64,000 nt of DNA from Paraescarpia echinospica. Its lineage: Eukaryota; Annelida; Polychaeta; Sabellida; Siboglinidae. Position numbers and translations under genes: made by a program. The stretch lies in NCBI GenBank assembly GCA_020002185.1, contig CM034534.1, positions 61,112,067 to 61,176,066 on the forward strand, read 5' to 3'. Below the pieces are notes generated by a model, which saw only the letters and a program-made list of their open reading frames with translations, was not told the DNA's origin and ran no database searches. Positions 1-11,062 of this stretch are shown here, in pieces. Each line of letters starts with the position of its first letter. Position 1 is the stretch's first letter.

Positions 1-982
1 ACCAAAATCACTTAATTATGTTGAATATTAATGGAGTTATTGGTTTTTTGTTTCAGGAATCGGCCTTTGTTTTAGTCCTACTAAATACATACATTTGCAT
101 TACAGCTGTGACCGAAAATGTGACTTTTTCCTCAAAAAAGCATGTAACTTCCTTAATAACAAAGATATCTTCATAAAATTTGGAATGAAGATATAGGGTA
201 ATTAGTTCTTTCAAAAGATCTAATCAAAAAACTGCAATATAAGATACAAGTATTAATTAATTAGTGTTAATAATATTAATTACAGCCGTCCAGGGTTAAG
301 TTAGAGATTTTCATAGCTAAAATCTGAAAGAAATCCAATAACAGTGCTGCTTTTGAGGTGTTGTTTCCAAAGTTCTTCCCAGTCCACACCTGAAATTATA
401 GAAACTATCCTAAAATTGAATCAGTAATATACAAAATGCAGTTGTTTTTACCTTTCAAAGCTAAATACCTGTTCTTGCTTAGTTGTTTTGAATGAACAGA
501 GTATTTGATGACAACGACGAGCATTGGGCTGTTAGGTGCTAGTATGGCTGGTATTTGGTTGGATTTCCTGAGAAATGTCAACGTGCAAGTCAAACTTCTG
601 ATTGCATATGGACGAAAATGTGATTAATTCATTTGAATCACTAAGTTTTTTTAACTTATTGTCTATAATTTGTGATACAGTTCTCTGAATTGCATTATTT
701 AAGGTATTTGAGCCTTGTTCAGCATAGATTGATGGAAAATGTGCTCGCAATTGTTTCTCTGTCTTGGCTCTGCTATACACACCCGGGGTAATATACAAGT
801 ATAGTATGTGTCCATTACAAAGATCATCAACCTTTGGAAGAGTTGAGAAATTATCCAGAATATGCTGCTTTTTCAATACCAACATGGGTACTACTACCAG
901 GTGGCCCTCCACAGAACTTCTTCTTTGGAGGCATCTTTACATCATGAAAACGAAACAATATTTTTCAGAAATATATAACAAT
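1..982. repeat. Copy A of a ~1-kb tandem duplication
   Basis: The segment is repeated, with few changes, at 1232-3508. Both copies carry the same left part (1-400 matches 1232-1612) and the same right part (about 383-982 matches 2945-3508). The window starts inside the unit, so its true left end is unknown. Copy A carries about 46 bases near 577-622 that copy B lacks. The 983-1231 spacer between the copies shows no gene. Confidence 0.85.
405..912 (-). pseudogene. Frameshifted copy of an unrecognised exon
   Basis: Read on the minus strand, the first ~90 residues match the frame at 2986-3438 almost exactly (for example KKQHILDNFSTLPKVDD). A ~46-base segment near 577-622, absent from the other copy, then shifts the frame; the rest of the match continues in another frame at 405-593. 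I do not recognise the family. In both copies the frame ends near a possible splice donor (AAAGGTAAAA), so this looks like one internal exon duplicated with its flanks. It could be host or transposon derived. Confidence 0.4.
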
Positions 983-1616
983 ATAGGAAGCCACGAGTCA
1001 CTTTGGAATGTTCCTGAATTTGTTTTGGTGGCGGGAAACCTGACCGTGGTGATGACAGTAGCAATGGAATAGCTAATAGGCAGCAGATGGAACAGGGCAT
1101 TACTTTGTGGACACTTAATTGTCTGTTTATTCCATCATTCCACATCTAGGTGTGGACAAAAATTTCAAGCTTGACCAATGTCTAAACAAATAACACTGAT
1201 GAAAAGAGCTTTAAAAGACATAAACAATGACACCAAAATCACTTAATTATGTTGAATATTAATGGAGTTATTGGTTTTTTGTTTAAGGAATCGGCCTTTG
1301 TTTTAGTCCTACTAAATACATACATTTGCATTACAGCTGTGTGACCGAAAATGTGACTTTTTCCTCAAAAAAGCATGTAACTTCCTTAATAACAAAGATA
1401 TCTTCATAAAATTTGGAATGAAGATATAGGGTAATTAGTTCTTTCAAAAGATCTAATCAAAAAACTGCAATATAAGATACAAGTATTAATTAATTAGTGT
1501 TAATAATATTAATTACAGCCGTCCAGGGTTAAGTTAGTCACTTCCATAGCTAAAATCTGAAAGAAATCCAATAACAATGCTGCTTTTGAGGTGTTGTTTC
1601 CAAAGTTATACCCAGT

Positions 1617-2944
1617 CAGAGCTGGGACGTAACGAAGTACAAGTACTTCGTTACTGTACTTGAGTAGAAAAGTTTACTTTTCGTGAGTAACGAAGTACAT
1701 TTTTTTAGGAGTACTTTTACTTGTAACGAAGTACAAATGTGTGTACTTTTCATAAATGTAACGAAGTATCCATAATTTAAAGTTAAAAAGTTGGAGCTCC
1801 AAAAATATTAGTAACGAACAATAATGCCTGAAGCCCGGAACTGGTTTTCCCCAGCATATATCTATAAATAGATATCAGCCGGAGCAACAACTGGTAGTCT
1901 TTTCTGATTGGCCTATCATTGCCATTACCAGGCATGATCACCAGGTGGCGTGAATATTGCCAAGATTATATGATGTCATTCGTGTTCAAAGATTTATTAT
2001 GGAAGGATCAGCTGAAAACGATCATTTGCAGCATCCATTGCCATACTTATCCAGTATGTTTGAGATTAAGTCAGTTCACGGGGCTACTGTTAAGTTGATC
2101 TGTCTGTTGTGTGCGCCGATATGCCAGATCTGTTGATCACCTTCGAACCTTCCTTACACACGTGGTCGGTAAATTATTAGTGTTAGACTTACGCAGGTAA
2201 AAGGTATTCTTGCCTCAATTTTGCTGTGCAAATGTATTACACCATAACACGTCGTTATTTGTACAAAAGGTGCAAGTGCATTTAATATGAACAAGATATG
2301 TTCTTAGATTTAGGTTTGAGATATTAGTGACCTGAATAACGTCCCGAATTGCATTAGTGATAAACGCATGTCGAAATTCACACATTATCGCCCCAAAACA
2401 TTCCCTTAGCTGTGACAATTTAAACTGCTAATGGTTACTCAGATTTATCTTAATAATAAAATAAGTATTGTTAGGGCCTATAAATGTTGTTTATATGTAT
2501 TCTTGGTTCATGTTTTCAATATTTTGTCTCACATATTGACTCTCAGGCCTGGTCGTAGACAATATTTAATGTTCACTGTACAGTGTACACACTACTGAAT
2601 ATGGTATTACCATTATTTTATTTCTTTTGTCACTGTCTTGCATAGTATGTATAGTTTGTTTGAGGAGCCAGCCTGTCACTGTATCCTGCTGAGGATCCTG
2701 TCCTGTTCAATAAAGTGTTTGTTTTGCACACTACTAAATTTACTTGTTTGTTTGCAGTGGGTGACCATGTCAACAGTTTTTTAGAAAAGTACTTTTGCAT
2801 TTACTTCAAGTACATTTGTTTACTTTTTACTTGTACTTCAAGTACATTTTTCAAAAAGTACTTTTACTTTTACTTGAGTAGCTTTTTCCAAAGTTACTTG
2901 TACTTTTACTCAAGTACAAAATAAATGTACTTGTTACAGCTCTG
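1617..2944. mobile_element. Non-autonomous hAT-type DNA transposon (1328 bp)
   Basis: The ends are inverted (CAGAGCTG at the left, CAGCTCTG at the right) with subterminal runs rich in AAGTAC/GTACTT on both sides. The flanks are TACCCAGT (1609-1616) and TTCCCAGT (2945-2952). The uninterrupted copy A reads TTCCCAGT at the same place, so this is an 8-base target duplication with one change. An 8-base duplication and CAG...CTG ends are typical of hAT elements. No full transposase is present. Confidence 0.85.
1999..2136 (+). pseudogene. Remnant of a hAT transposase BED-type zinc finger
   Basis: A 45-codon frame starting at ATG 1999 reads LPYLSSMFEIKSVHGATV followed by a CLLC pair. This resembles the first half of the BED finger that opens many hAT transposases. 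The stop at 2134 is followed, in a shifted frame (about 2145-2175), by SNL.TxLTHVVGK-like residues that would be the His half. The catalytic domain is absent. The family call is an inference from the motif and the surrounding hAT ends. Confidence 0.5.
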
Positions 2945-2985
2945 TTCCCAGTCCACACCTGAAATTATAGAAACTATCCTAAAAA

Positions 2986-3438
2986 TTAATCAGTAATATA
3001 CAAAATGCAGTAGTTTTTACCTTTCAAAGCTAAATACCTGTTCTTGCTTAGTTGTTTTGAATGAACAGAGTATTTGATGACAACGACGAGCAGTGGGCTG
3101 TTAGGTGCTAGTATGGCTGGTATTTGGTTGGATTTCCTGAGAAATGTTTTTAATTCATTTGAATCACTAAGTTTTTTTAACTTATTGTCTATAATTTGTG
3201 ATACAGTTCTCTGAATTGCATTATTTAAGGTATTTGAGCCTTGTTCAGCATAGATTGATGGAAAATGTGCTCGCAATTGTTTCTCTGCCTTGGCTCTGCT
3301 ATACACACCCGGGGTAATATACAAGTATAGTATGTGTCCATTACAAAGATCATCAACCTTTGGAAGAGTTGAGAAATTATCCAGAATATGCTGCTTTTTC
3401 AATACCAACATGGGTACTACTACCAGGTGGCCCTCCAC
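2986..3438 (-). CDS. Unrecognised exon, open copy
   Basis: An open frame of about 150 residues with no ATG at its start. The frame stays open upstream towards a basic stretch, so this is probably an internal exon. Readable motifs include LYLYITPGVYSR and LRAHFPSIYAEQGS. No signal peptide, membrane segment or cysteine-rich pattern is visible. A plausible donor (GTAAAA) follows the ALKG residues near 3020. The frame is shared with the broken copy at 405-912, which supports past coding use. Function unknown. Confidence 0.4.
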   Translation of the reverse strand: MEGHLVVVPMLVLKKQHILDNFSTLPKVDDLCNGHILYLYITPGVYSRAKAEKQLRAHFPSIYAEQGSNTLNNAIQRTVSQIIDNKLKKLSDSNELKTFLRKSNQIPAILAPNSPLLVVVIKYSVHSKQLSKNRYLALKGKNYCILYITD

Positions 3439-3508
3439 AGAACTTCTTCTTTGGAGGCATCTTTACATCATGAAAACGAAACAATATTTTTCAGAAATAT
3501 ATAACAAT

Positions 3509-4237
3509 TCAATAGATATGCAGAGCTAACAAGTTTGGCTTAAATGAAATTCCACCTGAAATGCAAAATAATTCCCTTTCCTGAAAGTAAAAACACTTCC
3601 TCTGCATCACACCCCTAAGAGCACATGGTGATTTGTTTGTAAACATTGAACCAGAGCCAATCAGATTGAGAGAAATTGGTCACATGACCTGAATGCGTAT
3701 TTTAGCGACGAAAAGAACCGGTCATATATCTACAATCATCTGCTTTATGATAAATCATCTGGCAATTAAACACATATTTCTAATGTCCTAAATCATAACT
3801 ACAGCTGCACAAAACATAAAATATATTATTTCTACAATATAAACATGTTTAAATCAGCAGAGATGGTGCAAACATTTTCATTTGCCATGACGCATCGACG
3901 CTGCTGCATCTCAAGATTCTGCAAGCTGACAAACCACTTCGCAACATAAGATCGTTTTAAAACTTCGCCAGTTATGATATGAAAACCTATATTTTATGTC
4001 TATATACCTTTCATTACCGCCTATAGAGTTTATCACAATTTTATTTTGTGTTGACAACTACGTCATATCCAGTGAATCACTGGGATTTTCTGTTCCAACA
4101 GCCAGTCACAGAGCGCTCTTTGTGGTGATGCCCTCAACACCAAGTGAGACCCCGGAAGCACGTATTTGGAACAAAGATGGCGCACACTGATCGACAGATA
4201 TCCACGTACCTACCACATCGTTTCATGAATACATTGT
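3509..4237. other. No recognisable gene
   Basis: AT-rich sequence after the tandem duplication. No open frame with a family signature, no splice-bounded exon and no clear repeat was seen on either strand. Confidence 0.5.
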
Positions 4238-4347
4238 CCCAAATAACGCTCGCTCCGGTTTGAATCAGCTTGCGCCACTGCAGTCGTAGGTTACTGCACG
4301 GTAAAATTGCATGTTGACGCAAACTGGAGTGCTATTTGGGCCTCAAA
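4238..4347. mobile_element. Palindromic MITE, copy 1
   Basis: The two ends are inverted: CCAAATAACGCTCGCTCCGG on the left, and GCAAACTGGAGTGCTATTTGG on the right, reading back as the same pattern. The centre contains GTTACTGCAC. A second copy with the same arrangement lies at 11391-11510. Both are about 110-120 bp, non-coding and end in a TTTGAG-like motif. Confidence 0.55.
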
Positions 4348-4997
4348 AGTGCCCTCAAACTAATATTTTATAATGATGTACTGTATATCTGAAACACTGT
4401 GGAATGATGGGATAAACACACCTGTTCGATTGTTGGAAGAGTGACTGGCGCGATCGGCCCCGGGATGGGATTCTGGATCGGAGTGCTTGCACTCTCTGTT
4501 GTTGCCGTACGATCCGTCATTTATTTGGTGATAACAAGCAGTTAGTTATACACAAGATTGTTTATAAGTCCCTTTGTTTTTGACTGCTATAGCTCTAATA
4601 AATTAGGAAGTTTAAAACGCATAGCGGCTGCGCTCAAATCTTGTAGCCTGAACGGACATGCGCACGGATTGGAATGGTATTCTGGTTCGCGAATCAGTCC
4701 CTAGAGGCGCTTCACAAAACTACGCACCCTGCGGTGCCACACGGAGGATTAGGCACACATCGGAATCTAGCTAGAATCGGGAAACATACGAATGATTATT
4801 TGGAAGGACTCGTGAAAAGAAATACCAAACGAACTGATTCGGTAATAAACTACCAAGTTAAAGGCATTCATATTCAATATATATTTGTTGTTATATGTCA
4901 TTGATACGCACGCGTCCCGTGGGATGCAACGATTATTTTGCACGAGTCCAGGTACTGTGTCTATGCGTATAGGACGCACGATCTCAACTTCTTGAGA

Positions 4998-5114
4998 CTG
5001 AGTAAAACAATTGTACTTCTTGTTGTTATGCATACTGTGAGTCAAACAATTGTACTTCTTGTTGTTATGCATACTGTGAGTCAAACAATTGTACTTCTTG
5101 TTGTTATGCATACT
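4998..5114. repeat. 39-bp tandem repeat, three units
   Basis: Three consecutive 39-base units containing CAATTGTACTTCTTGTTG (4998-5036, 5037-5075, 5076-5114). The second and third are identical and the first differs at its start. Confidence 0.9.
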
Positions 5115-5144
5115 GTGCATTATACATTATTTGAAAAAACCATA

Positions 5145-5190
5145 TTGGCATATTTAGGCAAACGATTTATCGCTCGCCTAAATATGCCAA
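5145..5190. repeat. Perfect 15-bp hairpin
   Basis: TTGGCATATTTAGGC at 5145-5159 is the exact reverse complement of 5176-5190, with a 16-base loop. Probably a palindromic repeat fragment. Confidence 0.7.
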
Positions 5191-5199
5191 ATAATTTAG

Positions 5200-6025
5200 C
5201 TCGAGGGGCATTCCATGCCAAATCAATCAAAAATAGGGTGAAATTTACATGTCCGTCTTCGATTTTGATGAAACTTAGTGTGTTGGTTTTATGTTCATGA
5301 GTTTATGTTACAAGCCAAATTTTAGGTCAATCTGACCTTCCTTTTCAGAGAGAGAGGTCATCAAAGTTTGACCGGACCTTGATACCTGACGACCTTCCAG
5401 GTGTCATAACTCTATCTCCTACAGATGTGATGTTGGTGTCATTTAAAAGGTCTTAGAATTGTTTATCTGTGTAGACAATGAACCACACATCAAAATTTTA
5501 AAAACATTACAAAAAATTGTTTGACCTTTGACCTGACCTAACAAAAAACATGTAACCTCTGATTTTGCTTATTTTTTATATGTCGAAGCATACATATTCA
5601 TCTACTGTTGGGGGTGGTCTCAAGGGCCCTTCTCAAAACCACATCACTAGATAATGTAAACCTTTTGCACTTTGGGGGCCCCTTAGGTGCCCTTAGAAAG
5701 ATTCAATCAAATACAGATTTCTTGTATATAGTGGCAGCACCCTAAGATACATCTTTGCAAAATTAGAAAAAAAGTTGTTGAACAATTTTTGAAAAAATAG
5801 GCCAAATGTTACATTTTTACCAGTTTTGGGATCCTTGGAGGCCCTATGGAGCCCTTAAAATGATTCAATCAAATACAGATTTCTCGTGCATAGTGGCAGT
5901 GCCCCAAGATATGTATATGCAAAATTAGAGAAAAAGTTGCTGAACGGTTTCTGAGATACGGCAGCTAACGGCGGACGCAGAGTGATGGCAATAGTCCCTT
6001 GGACCTTCGGCCAAAGGACTAAAAA
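5200..6025. repeat. Dispersed non-coding repeat with an internal duplication
   Basis: The stretch ends in GTTTCTGAGATACGGCAGCTAAC and CCTTCGGCCAAAGGACTAAAAA, a style of ending I associate with dispersed repeats in marine invertebrate genomes. Two internal blocks (about 5690-5785 and 5853-5947) repeat each other with small differences and share GATTCAATCAAATACAGATT. There is no coding frame. Confidence 0.5.
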
Positions 6026-6109
6026 GACTTTCTTTCAAACAAATGGGTGTATATTTTACCACTAGAGGTCACCACATGCAATAGGTCTGGTGACGCGAAC
6101 GATACTGGC

Positions 6110-6762
6110 CAGGCCTGGGGGTCAATTACACTGCAATGTAATCTATTACTATTACTTTGTTTCCTTCCTATTACTACTATTACTATTACATGCTGAATTC
6201 TTCCTATTACTATTACATTTTCAATCGCTACAATATATGGTAGTATGCATAAATATATACATACTGTTTAAGGATAAAACAAATATATGCATGTGTATAT
6301 ATATATAGTCTATTATACTTAGTCACGCATACATAGATGAAGATTAACTGAGAGTGACAGGTAGCAAACTTTTTGATACAAAGGTACATTTTAAAAAAAA
6401 GTAATTAAGTGACAGTTTTTAAATAACAACTTTATTAACTTTATTTTGCAGACACTAGGTCTCAAGGGTGCAATCTTCAGGGCATCTAAGCCTGGTAATC
6501 TCTAGGTACATGGTGTACATCCATTCATTGTCTCTGTTAGGCTGTACGAGCAGGTCTAACACAAAAGAAGCCAGTATTACTCCAAAGTAGATTCCTTTGA
6601 AGTCCAAGTATGAGTAAATGGGATAATCTGGAAATTCAGTTGAAATGTTAATTTGTAATATAAAAGTAATGTCAATTACTATTACATTGCTTTCTATTAC
6701 TATTACTTCAATATTTGTAATCATTACTACTGCTATTACATATTACCATTACCCCAGGCCTG
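6110..6762. mobile_element. Non-autonomous hAT element (653 bp)
   Basis: Ends are CAGGCCTGGGG and its inverse CCCCAGGCCTG. They are flanked by a perfect 8-base duplication, ATACTGGC (6102-6109 and 6763-6770). The interior is rich in ATTACTATTAC repeats and lacks a transposase. The 8-base duplication and CAG start indicate the hAT superfamily. Confidence 0.9.
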
Positions 6763-6859
6763 ATACTGGCAATTAGCATGAGCCGATAAATCGCTCCCTA
6801 AATGAGCGATTAGCACGAGCGGTAGGGAGCGAGAGCAATCGCTCGCTTAAAAAATAATG

Positions 6860-6947
6860 CACTGATTCAAATGTAATAGTAATAGGAAGAATACAGCATG
6901 TAATAGGAAGGAACCAAAGTAATAGTAATAGATTACATTGCAATGTA
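6860..6947 (-). mobile_element. Part of a second CAGGCCTGGGG hAT copy, split by a LINE
   Basis: The reverse complement of about 6860-6945 matches the left subterminal region of the element at 6110. Its missing terminus is found 7 kb away at 13942-13963 (AATTGACCCCAGGCCTG). Joining the two across the duplicated AATGTA gives a continuous end, so a LINE inserted here. Its other terminus was not found. Confidence 0.65.
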
Positions 6948-7014
6948 TCTGTATTTTGACTGGCAAAATGTCCTACGGACACATCATGCCAGTGCGCATG
7001 GTGGCTCTTATGGA

Positions 7015-8392
7015 TTATTTTTTTACATGTTGGGCTACACTAATCTGGAATGAATTCAGTGATGTACTTGATACAATGCTTGGAGGTAGAGAATTCCACT
7101 CTTTTATTGTGACTGGGAAAAAGCTGTTTCCAAATATGTTTGTCGAGTGCCTGATTTGTACTAACTGTTTATTATGTTTATGTGAGCATCTGGTGTTGCG
7201 TTTGATGTATTGATCTAGTGGGATATCTATGAGGTTATGTTCCATTTTATATAATATGCTAAGTCTGGGTTTTTCTTCTTGAATGGAGGGTGTCCCACTG
7301 GAGATCTTTAAGGAGTTGTGTTACCGTTCCTGGCTCTCTAGAATAGTTGTTCTTACAAAATCTGGCGGCTTGTCTCTGGGTTCTTTCTATGAGTTTGATA
7401 TTTCTTAGGCAATGTGGATCTCATGACACTGACGCATATTCAAGTATAGGGCGGACAAGGGTTGTGTAGGCTATGGACTTGATTTGGGTTGGGCATTTAT
7501 TTTAATTTCTTCTAATAATTCCCAATGTCTGTTGTGCTTTTTTTGTGACTGAGTTGTTTTGTATTGTCCAATTTAATGTATTTGATATGTGTATGCCAAG
7601 ATAACAGTGTGATTCAACAGATTTAAGTTGTTGTCCGCAGAAGGTTTAGAAATTTGGTGTGGGGTTGAATTTCATAAGCCACGTGTTGCCATTTCTCAAG
7701 TTTGAGCAGATCGTTTTGGAGGACAGATGTGTCTTGGTCAGTTTTAATCGGTGAATATAACAGGCAGTCGTCTGCAAAAAGGCGAACAGTTGAGGAAAGA
7801 TTGTCTGGCAGGTCATTTATATAAAGTAGGAAAAGTAGGGGCCCCAGAAATGACTTGAGTTGATGTTGACTTGGATCCATTTATAACAACCTGTTGAGTT
7901 CTTCCTGTAAGGAAGCTATTTATTCATGATGATATTGGGCCTGTGATGCCATAGTGTTTGAGTTTGTGGATTAGTCTTTTATGTGGAACTTTATCGAATG
8001 CTTTGGTGAAGTCAAGGATGGCCATGTCTACAGATTTCTTCTCATCGAGTGATTTGCTTATGTCATGGATTGTTTGAATTAATTGTGTTTCAGTTGATCT
8101 TTTGGCACGGAAGCCATGTTGGTGGTCAGTTAGAATGTGGTGCTGTTCCAGCTGTTTTATAATGTGACTATGTATGATGTGTTCAAGAAGTTTAGAAACC
8201 ACAGGTGTTAAGGATATTGGTCTGTAGTTAGATGTTTCTGCTGTACTTCCTTTCTTAAAAATTGCTGTTACATTGGCTTCTTTCCAGGTATTGGGGACTT
8301 GTCCAGAGTCAACAGATGATTGGAAAATGTCATGTATTACTGGTGCTAGATGAGAGGCATATCTGTTTAAGAACCATGGTGGAATGCCATCT
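7015..8392 (-). pseudogene. LINE reverse transcriptase, broken
   Basis: After DGIPPWF the minus strand encodes reverse-transcriptase blocks: NYRPISLTPVVSKLLE, HGFRAKRSTETQ, ILDFTKAFDKVPH (first catalytic Asp) at 7924-8202, then LGPLLFLLYINDLP and RLFADDCLLY (the FADD box) at 7623-7880. The end is FFPVTIKEWNSLPPSI at 7015-7245. Several stops and shifts separate the blocks, so it is inactive. The style is that of the CR1/Jockey group. Confidence 0.8.
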
Positions 8393-8544
8393 CAGTGTTT
8401 CCCCTGGTATATAACAAGCGAGGCGGGCCGCCTCGCTGTTTTTCTATGCCGCCTCACCCAAAATTGCCACCCCGTAGCTATTTCATACGCCCATTTTTTT
8501 TCGTTCTTTCACGGTATATTCAGCGTCAGCGAGCGGCGCGTAAT

Positions 8545-11062
8545 TCTTACAGGTTCTTACAGGTCCTCTTCTGGCTTCTAGGCTGTGATGCCTCTTATGC
8601 CAGCTCTGATGTTTGTCGTCAAACTATATGGTGCGCATGCGTCTGACGAGTTGTTCCATAATAGGGGTGGGGCTGTGTAATCGAGTTTAATTGGGTGGTT
8701 TTTCCATAATTTGTATAATTTCCCCTCAAAGGACTGGACTGATGGAGCCTCTACCACAGACTGTGGGAGGCTGTTCCATACGTCCGTGCATCGGTGTATA
8801 AATGAATTTTTGTTTATGTTTAACCGACAATGTCCTTTGAATATTTTTAGGTTATGTCCTCGCGTACATGATTCAGTATCCCTCAAAGTTATAAAGTTTG
8901 ATGTCACAGCTGTATCATATTTGTCTGTTAAAATCTTATATAATTCAATCATGTCTCCTCTGAGGCGACGATATGACAGAGTTGGTAATTTTAGTCTTTG
9001 TAGACGTTCATTATATTCAAGATCTTTAAAACCTGGAATTAATTTGGTTGCTCTACGCTGAACATTTTCAAGAGCTGTAATGTGTTTCATTAAGTAGGGA
9101 GCCCATACTTGATTTGCATATTCAATATGTGGGCGGACGAGAGATTTAAAAACAGTAGAAAAACACTGTTCATCCATGTAATCAAAAGTGCGACGAATTA
9201 TCCCCATCATTGAATTGGCTTTATTAATTTTTTCCGACATAGGTGCCTCAAAGTTTAGTGATGAGTCAAAAGTGACGCCAATATCCTTCACCTTATCCGT
9301 ACTTGCCAGCGTTATATGATCATTAGGTCCCAGTGTGTAGCTGTCATTTCTTATGGTTGATGATCCTACTCTCATATGGCTGCATTTGTCTGGGTGGAAC
9401 TTTAAGAGAGATTCGTATGTCCAATGTTCTGCATGGGTAAGATCTTGTTGAAGCTTTGTGCAATCTTCATTGGTGTAAATTGGATGGAAAAGTTTCATAT
9501 CATCCGCAAACAGGAATACTTCGGAGTTCTTTATAACATCCGGTAAGTCATTAATAAATATAATAAAAAGTAGGGGGCCAATCACCGATCCTTGTGGTAT
9601 GCCGCTGATGACATCATGCCAGTCTGAAAAAGAATTATTGACCCTTACACGTTGTCTTCTGTGGGCCAACAGAGCTGCAACCCAGCTTCGAATATTTCCT
9701 TGAATTCCATAGCTCTGGAGATTCTCTATAAGTCGTAGATGTGGAACTTTGTCAAATGCTTTCATAAAATCACAATATACTACATCAATACATCCACCGT
9801 TATCTAGTGTCTCAGTCCATAAATCGAGTACTTTAAGTAATTGGAGAACTGTAGACCGCCCTTTGATGAAACCAAATTGTTTGTCACTCAACAGGTCATT
9901 ATCTTTCAAGTGTTTAGTGATGGTATCTCTGACTATGCCTTCCATTATTTTTCCTACTATGCTCGTTAGGCTGACTGGCCGGTAGTTATGTGCTTGATTT
10001 TTGTTTCCTTTCTTGTGAATTGCAGATATGTTTGCTATTTTCCAGTCTTTAGGTAGTCTGCCTGTTTTAAGCGACGTGTTAAAAATTGTAGATAGTGGAG
10101 TGCTAATACTCTCTGCCAATTCCTTTAGTACTCGAGGATGTAGGCCGTCAGGTCCTGGTGATTTGAATATTTTTAGTTTCTTTAGCTTTAAAGCCACTAT
10201 CGATGGAGTGATAGTGCAAGATTCAACTTTGTTATGACATCTTATTGGCTCCTCCGGAATGTCTCCATCTGGCTCTCTCGTAAATACGGAAGAGAAGTGA
10301 TTTGCCAATACCTGTGCTTTTTCCAAATCTGTCTTTGTCAGATCATCCTTGTCTTTGCTTTTTATTAAGTTCGGTATTCCCATTCTTGTGTTCATTTTCG
10401 CCTGCGCATATTGCCAAAACTTCTTGGGATTCTGTTTTATGATATCTTTTTCATATAGTTTCTGTGCCTTTCTTGTCAGTCTCCTGACCTGATTTCGGAG
10501 TCGACAAAATTCCTGATAAGTTTGGGCATCTTTGGAGAGAAGATATTTTTTCCACAACCTGTTTTTTCTTTTGATTTTGGTTCGGATTTTCAACTCCAGT
10601 GGAACTGGGTATTTTCTGGCTCTCTCAGTTATCACCTTCTTTGGTATGCATTTTCCTTCTGCATGTCTAAGCTTAGAAGTAAGGATATCCCATTGAGTTT
10701 GCACATCCTCCTGGTGATTAGAAAATTCATCCTCCCAATCAGTGTTTAGCATGTCTTTCAATTTGGTGTAATCCCCCTTGTCGTATTTATAAACAGTTTT
10801 GCTGATTGGTTCATAGACTGGCTTGCAGTTAAGAACCACCTTAATAATAGAATGGTCACTTCTTCCTAGTGCTGAGGCTGTTTCGATTGTTGAGATCTCT
10901 GTATCTTCACTAGTGAGGACAAGATCAAGGAGTGATGGTTCTGTTGTACCTCTACCTCTAGTGGGCTCTGTTATATGTTGCACAAAGTAACAATCTCGAA
11001 GTTTCTCAATAAATTTAAATTGTGCTGATGACACCACAAAGTCACTTATATTCCTGCAAAAT
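8545..11062 (-). mobile_element. CR1-type LINE, 5'-truncated
   Basis: One long minus-strand frame (8578-11037) is followed by two copies of a 10-base unit (ACCTGTAAGA) near 8547-8570. Short tandem repeats are the usual 3' ending of CR1 elements. The 5' end is cut inside the endonuclease, near the NISDF residues at about 11060. The copy sits inside the hAT-like element. Confidence 0.75.
8578..11037 (-). CDS. CR1-type LINE ORF2: endonuclease end and reverse transcriptase
   Basis: About 819 residues remain open. The N-terminal part is the end of an apurinic-type endonuclease: ITEPTRG near residue 22 and LGRSDHSIIKV near residue 58 (the SDH motif). A basic linker follows, then reverse transcriptase: SPGPDGLHPRVLKEL, NYRPVSLTSIVGK, FGFIKGRSTVLQ, VVYCDFMKAFDKVPH, GIPQGSVIGPLLF and FLFADDMKLFHP, with the two Asp of FADD near 9500. 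The C-terminal part has the RRLRGDMIELYKIL and WNSLPQSVVEAPSVQSFE motifs of CR1. The enzyme would nick DNA and reverse-transcribe its own RNA at the nick. With no first half of the endonuclease it cannot move by itself. Confidence 0.9.
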   Translation of the reverse strand: MVSSAQFKFIEKLRDCYFVQHITEPTRGRGTTEPSLLDLVLTSEDTEISTIETASALGRSDHSIIKVVLNCKPVYEPISKTVYKYDKGDYTKLKDMLNTDWEDEFSNHQEDVQTQWDILTSKLRHAEGKCIPKKVITERARKYPVPLELKIRTKIKRKNRLWKKYLLSKDAQTYQEFCRLRNQVRRLTRKAQKLYEKDIIKQNPKKFWQYAQAKMNTRMGIPNLIKSKDKDDLTKTDLEKAQVLANHFSSVFTREPDGDIPEEPIRCHNKVESCTITPSIVALKLKKLKIFKSPGPDGLHPRVLKELAESISTPLSTIFNTSLKTGRLPKDWKIANISAIHKKGNKNQAHNYRPVSLTSIVGKIMEGIVRDTITKHLKDNDLLSDKQFGFIKGRSTVLQLLKVLDLWTETLDNGGCIDVVYCDFMKAFDKVPHLRLIENLQSYGIQGNIRSWVAALLAHRRQRVRVNNSFSDWHDVISGIPQGSVIGPLLFIIFINDLPDVIKNSEVFLFADDMKLFHPIYTNEDCTKLQQDLTHAEHWTYESLLKFHPDKCSHMRVGSSTIRNDSYTLGPNDHITLASTDKVKDIGVTFDSSLNFEAPMSEKINKANSMMGIIRRTFDYMDEQCFSTVFKSLVRPHIEYANQVWAPYLMKHITALENVQRRATKLIPGFKDLEYNERLQRLKLPTLSYRRLRGDMIELYKILTDKYDTAVTSNFITLRDTESCTRGHNLKIFKGHCRLNINKNSFIHRCTDVWNSLPQSVVEAPSVQSFEGKLYKLWKNHPIKLDYTAPPLLWNNSSDACAPYSLTTNIRAGIRGITA

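Larger units (their letters stand above)
1232..3508. repeat. Copy B of the ~1-kb tandem duplication, split by a hAT insertion
   Basis: Same unit as 1-982. It is interrupted at 1617-2944 by a transposon with an 8-base target duplication. Without the insertion it is close to copy A in length. Copy B keeps an open reading frame on the minus strand that is shifted in copy A. Confidence 0.85.
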
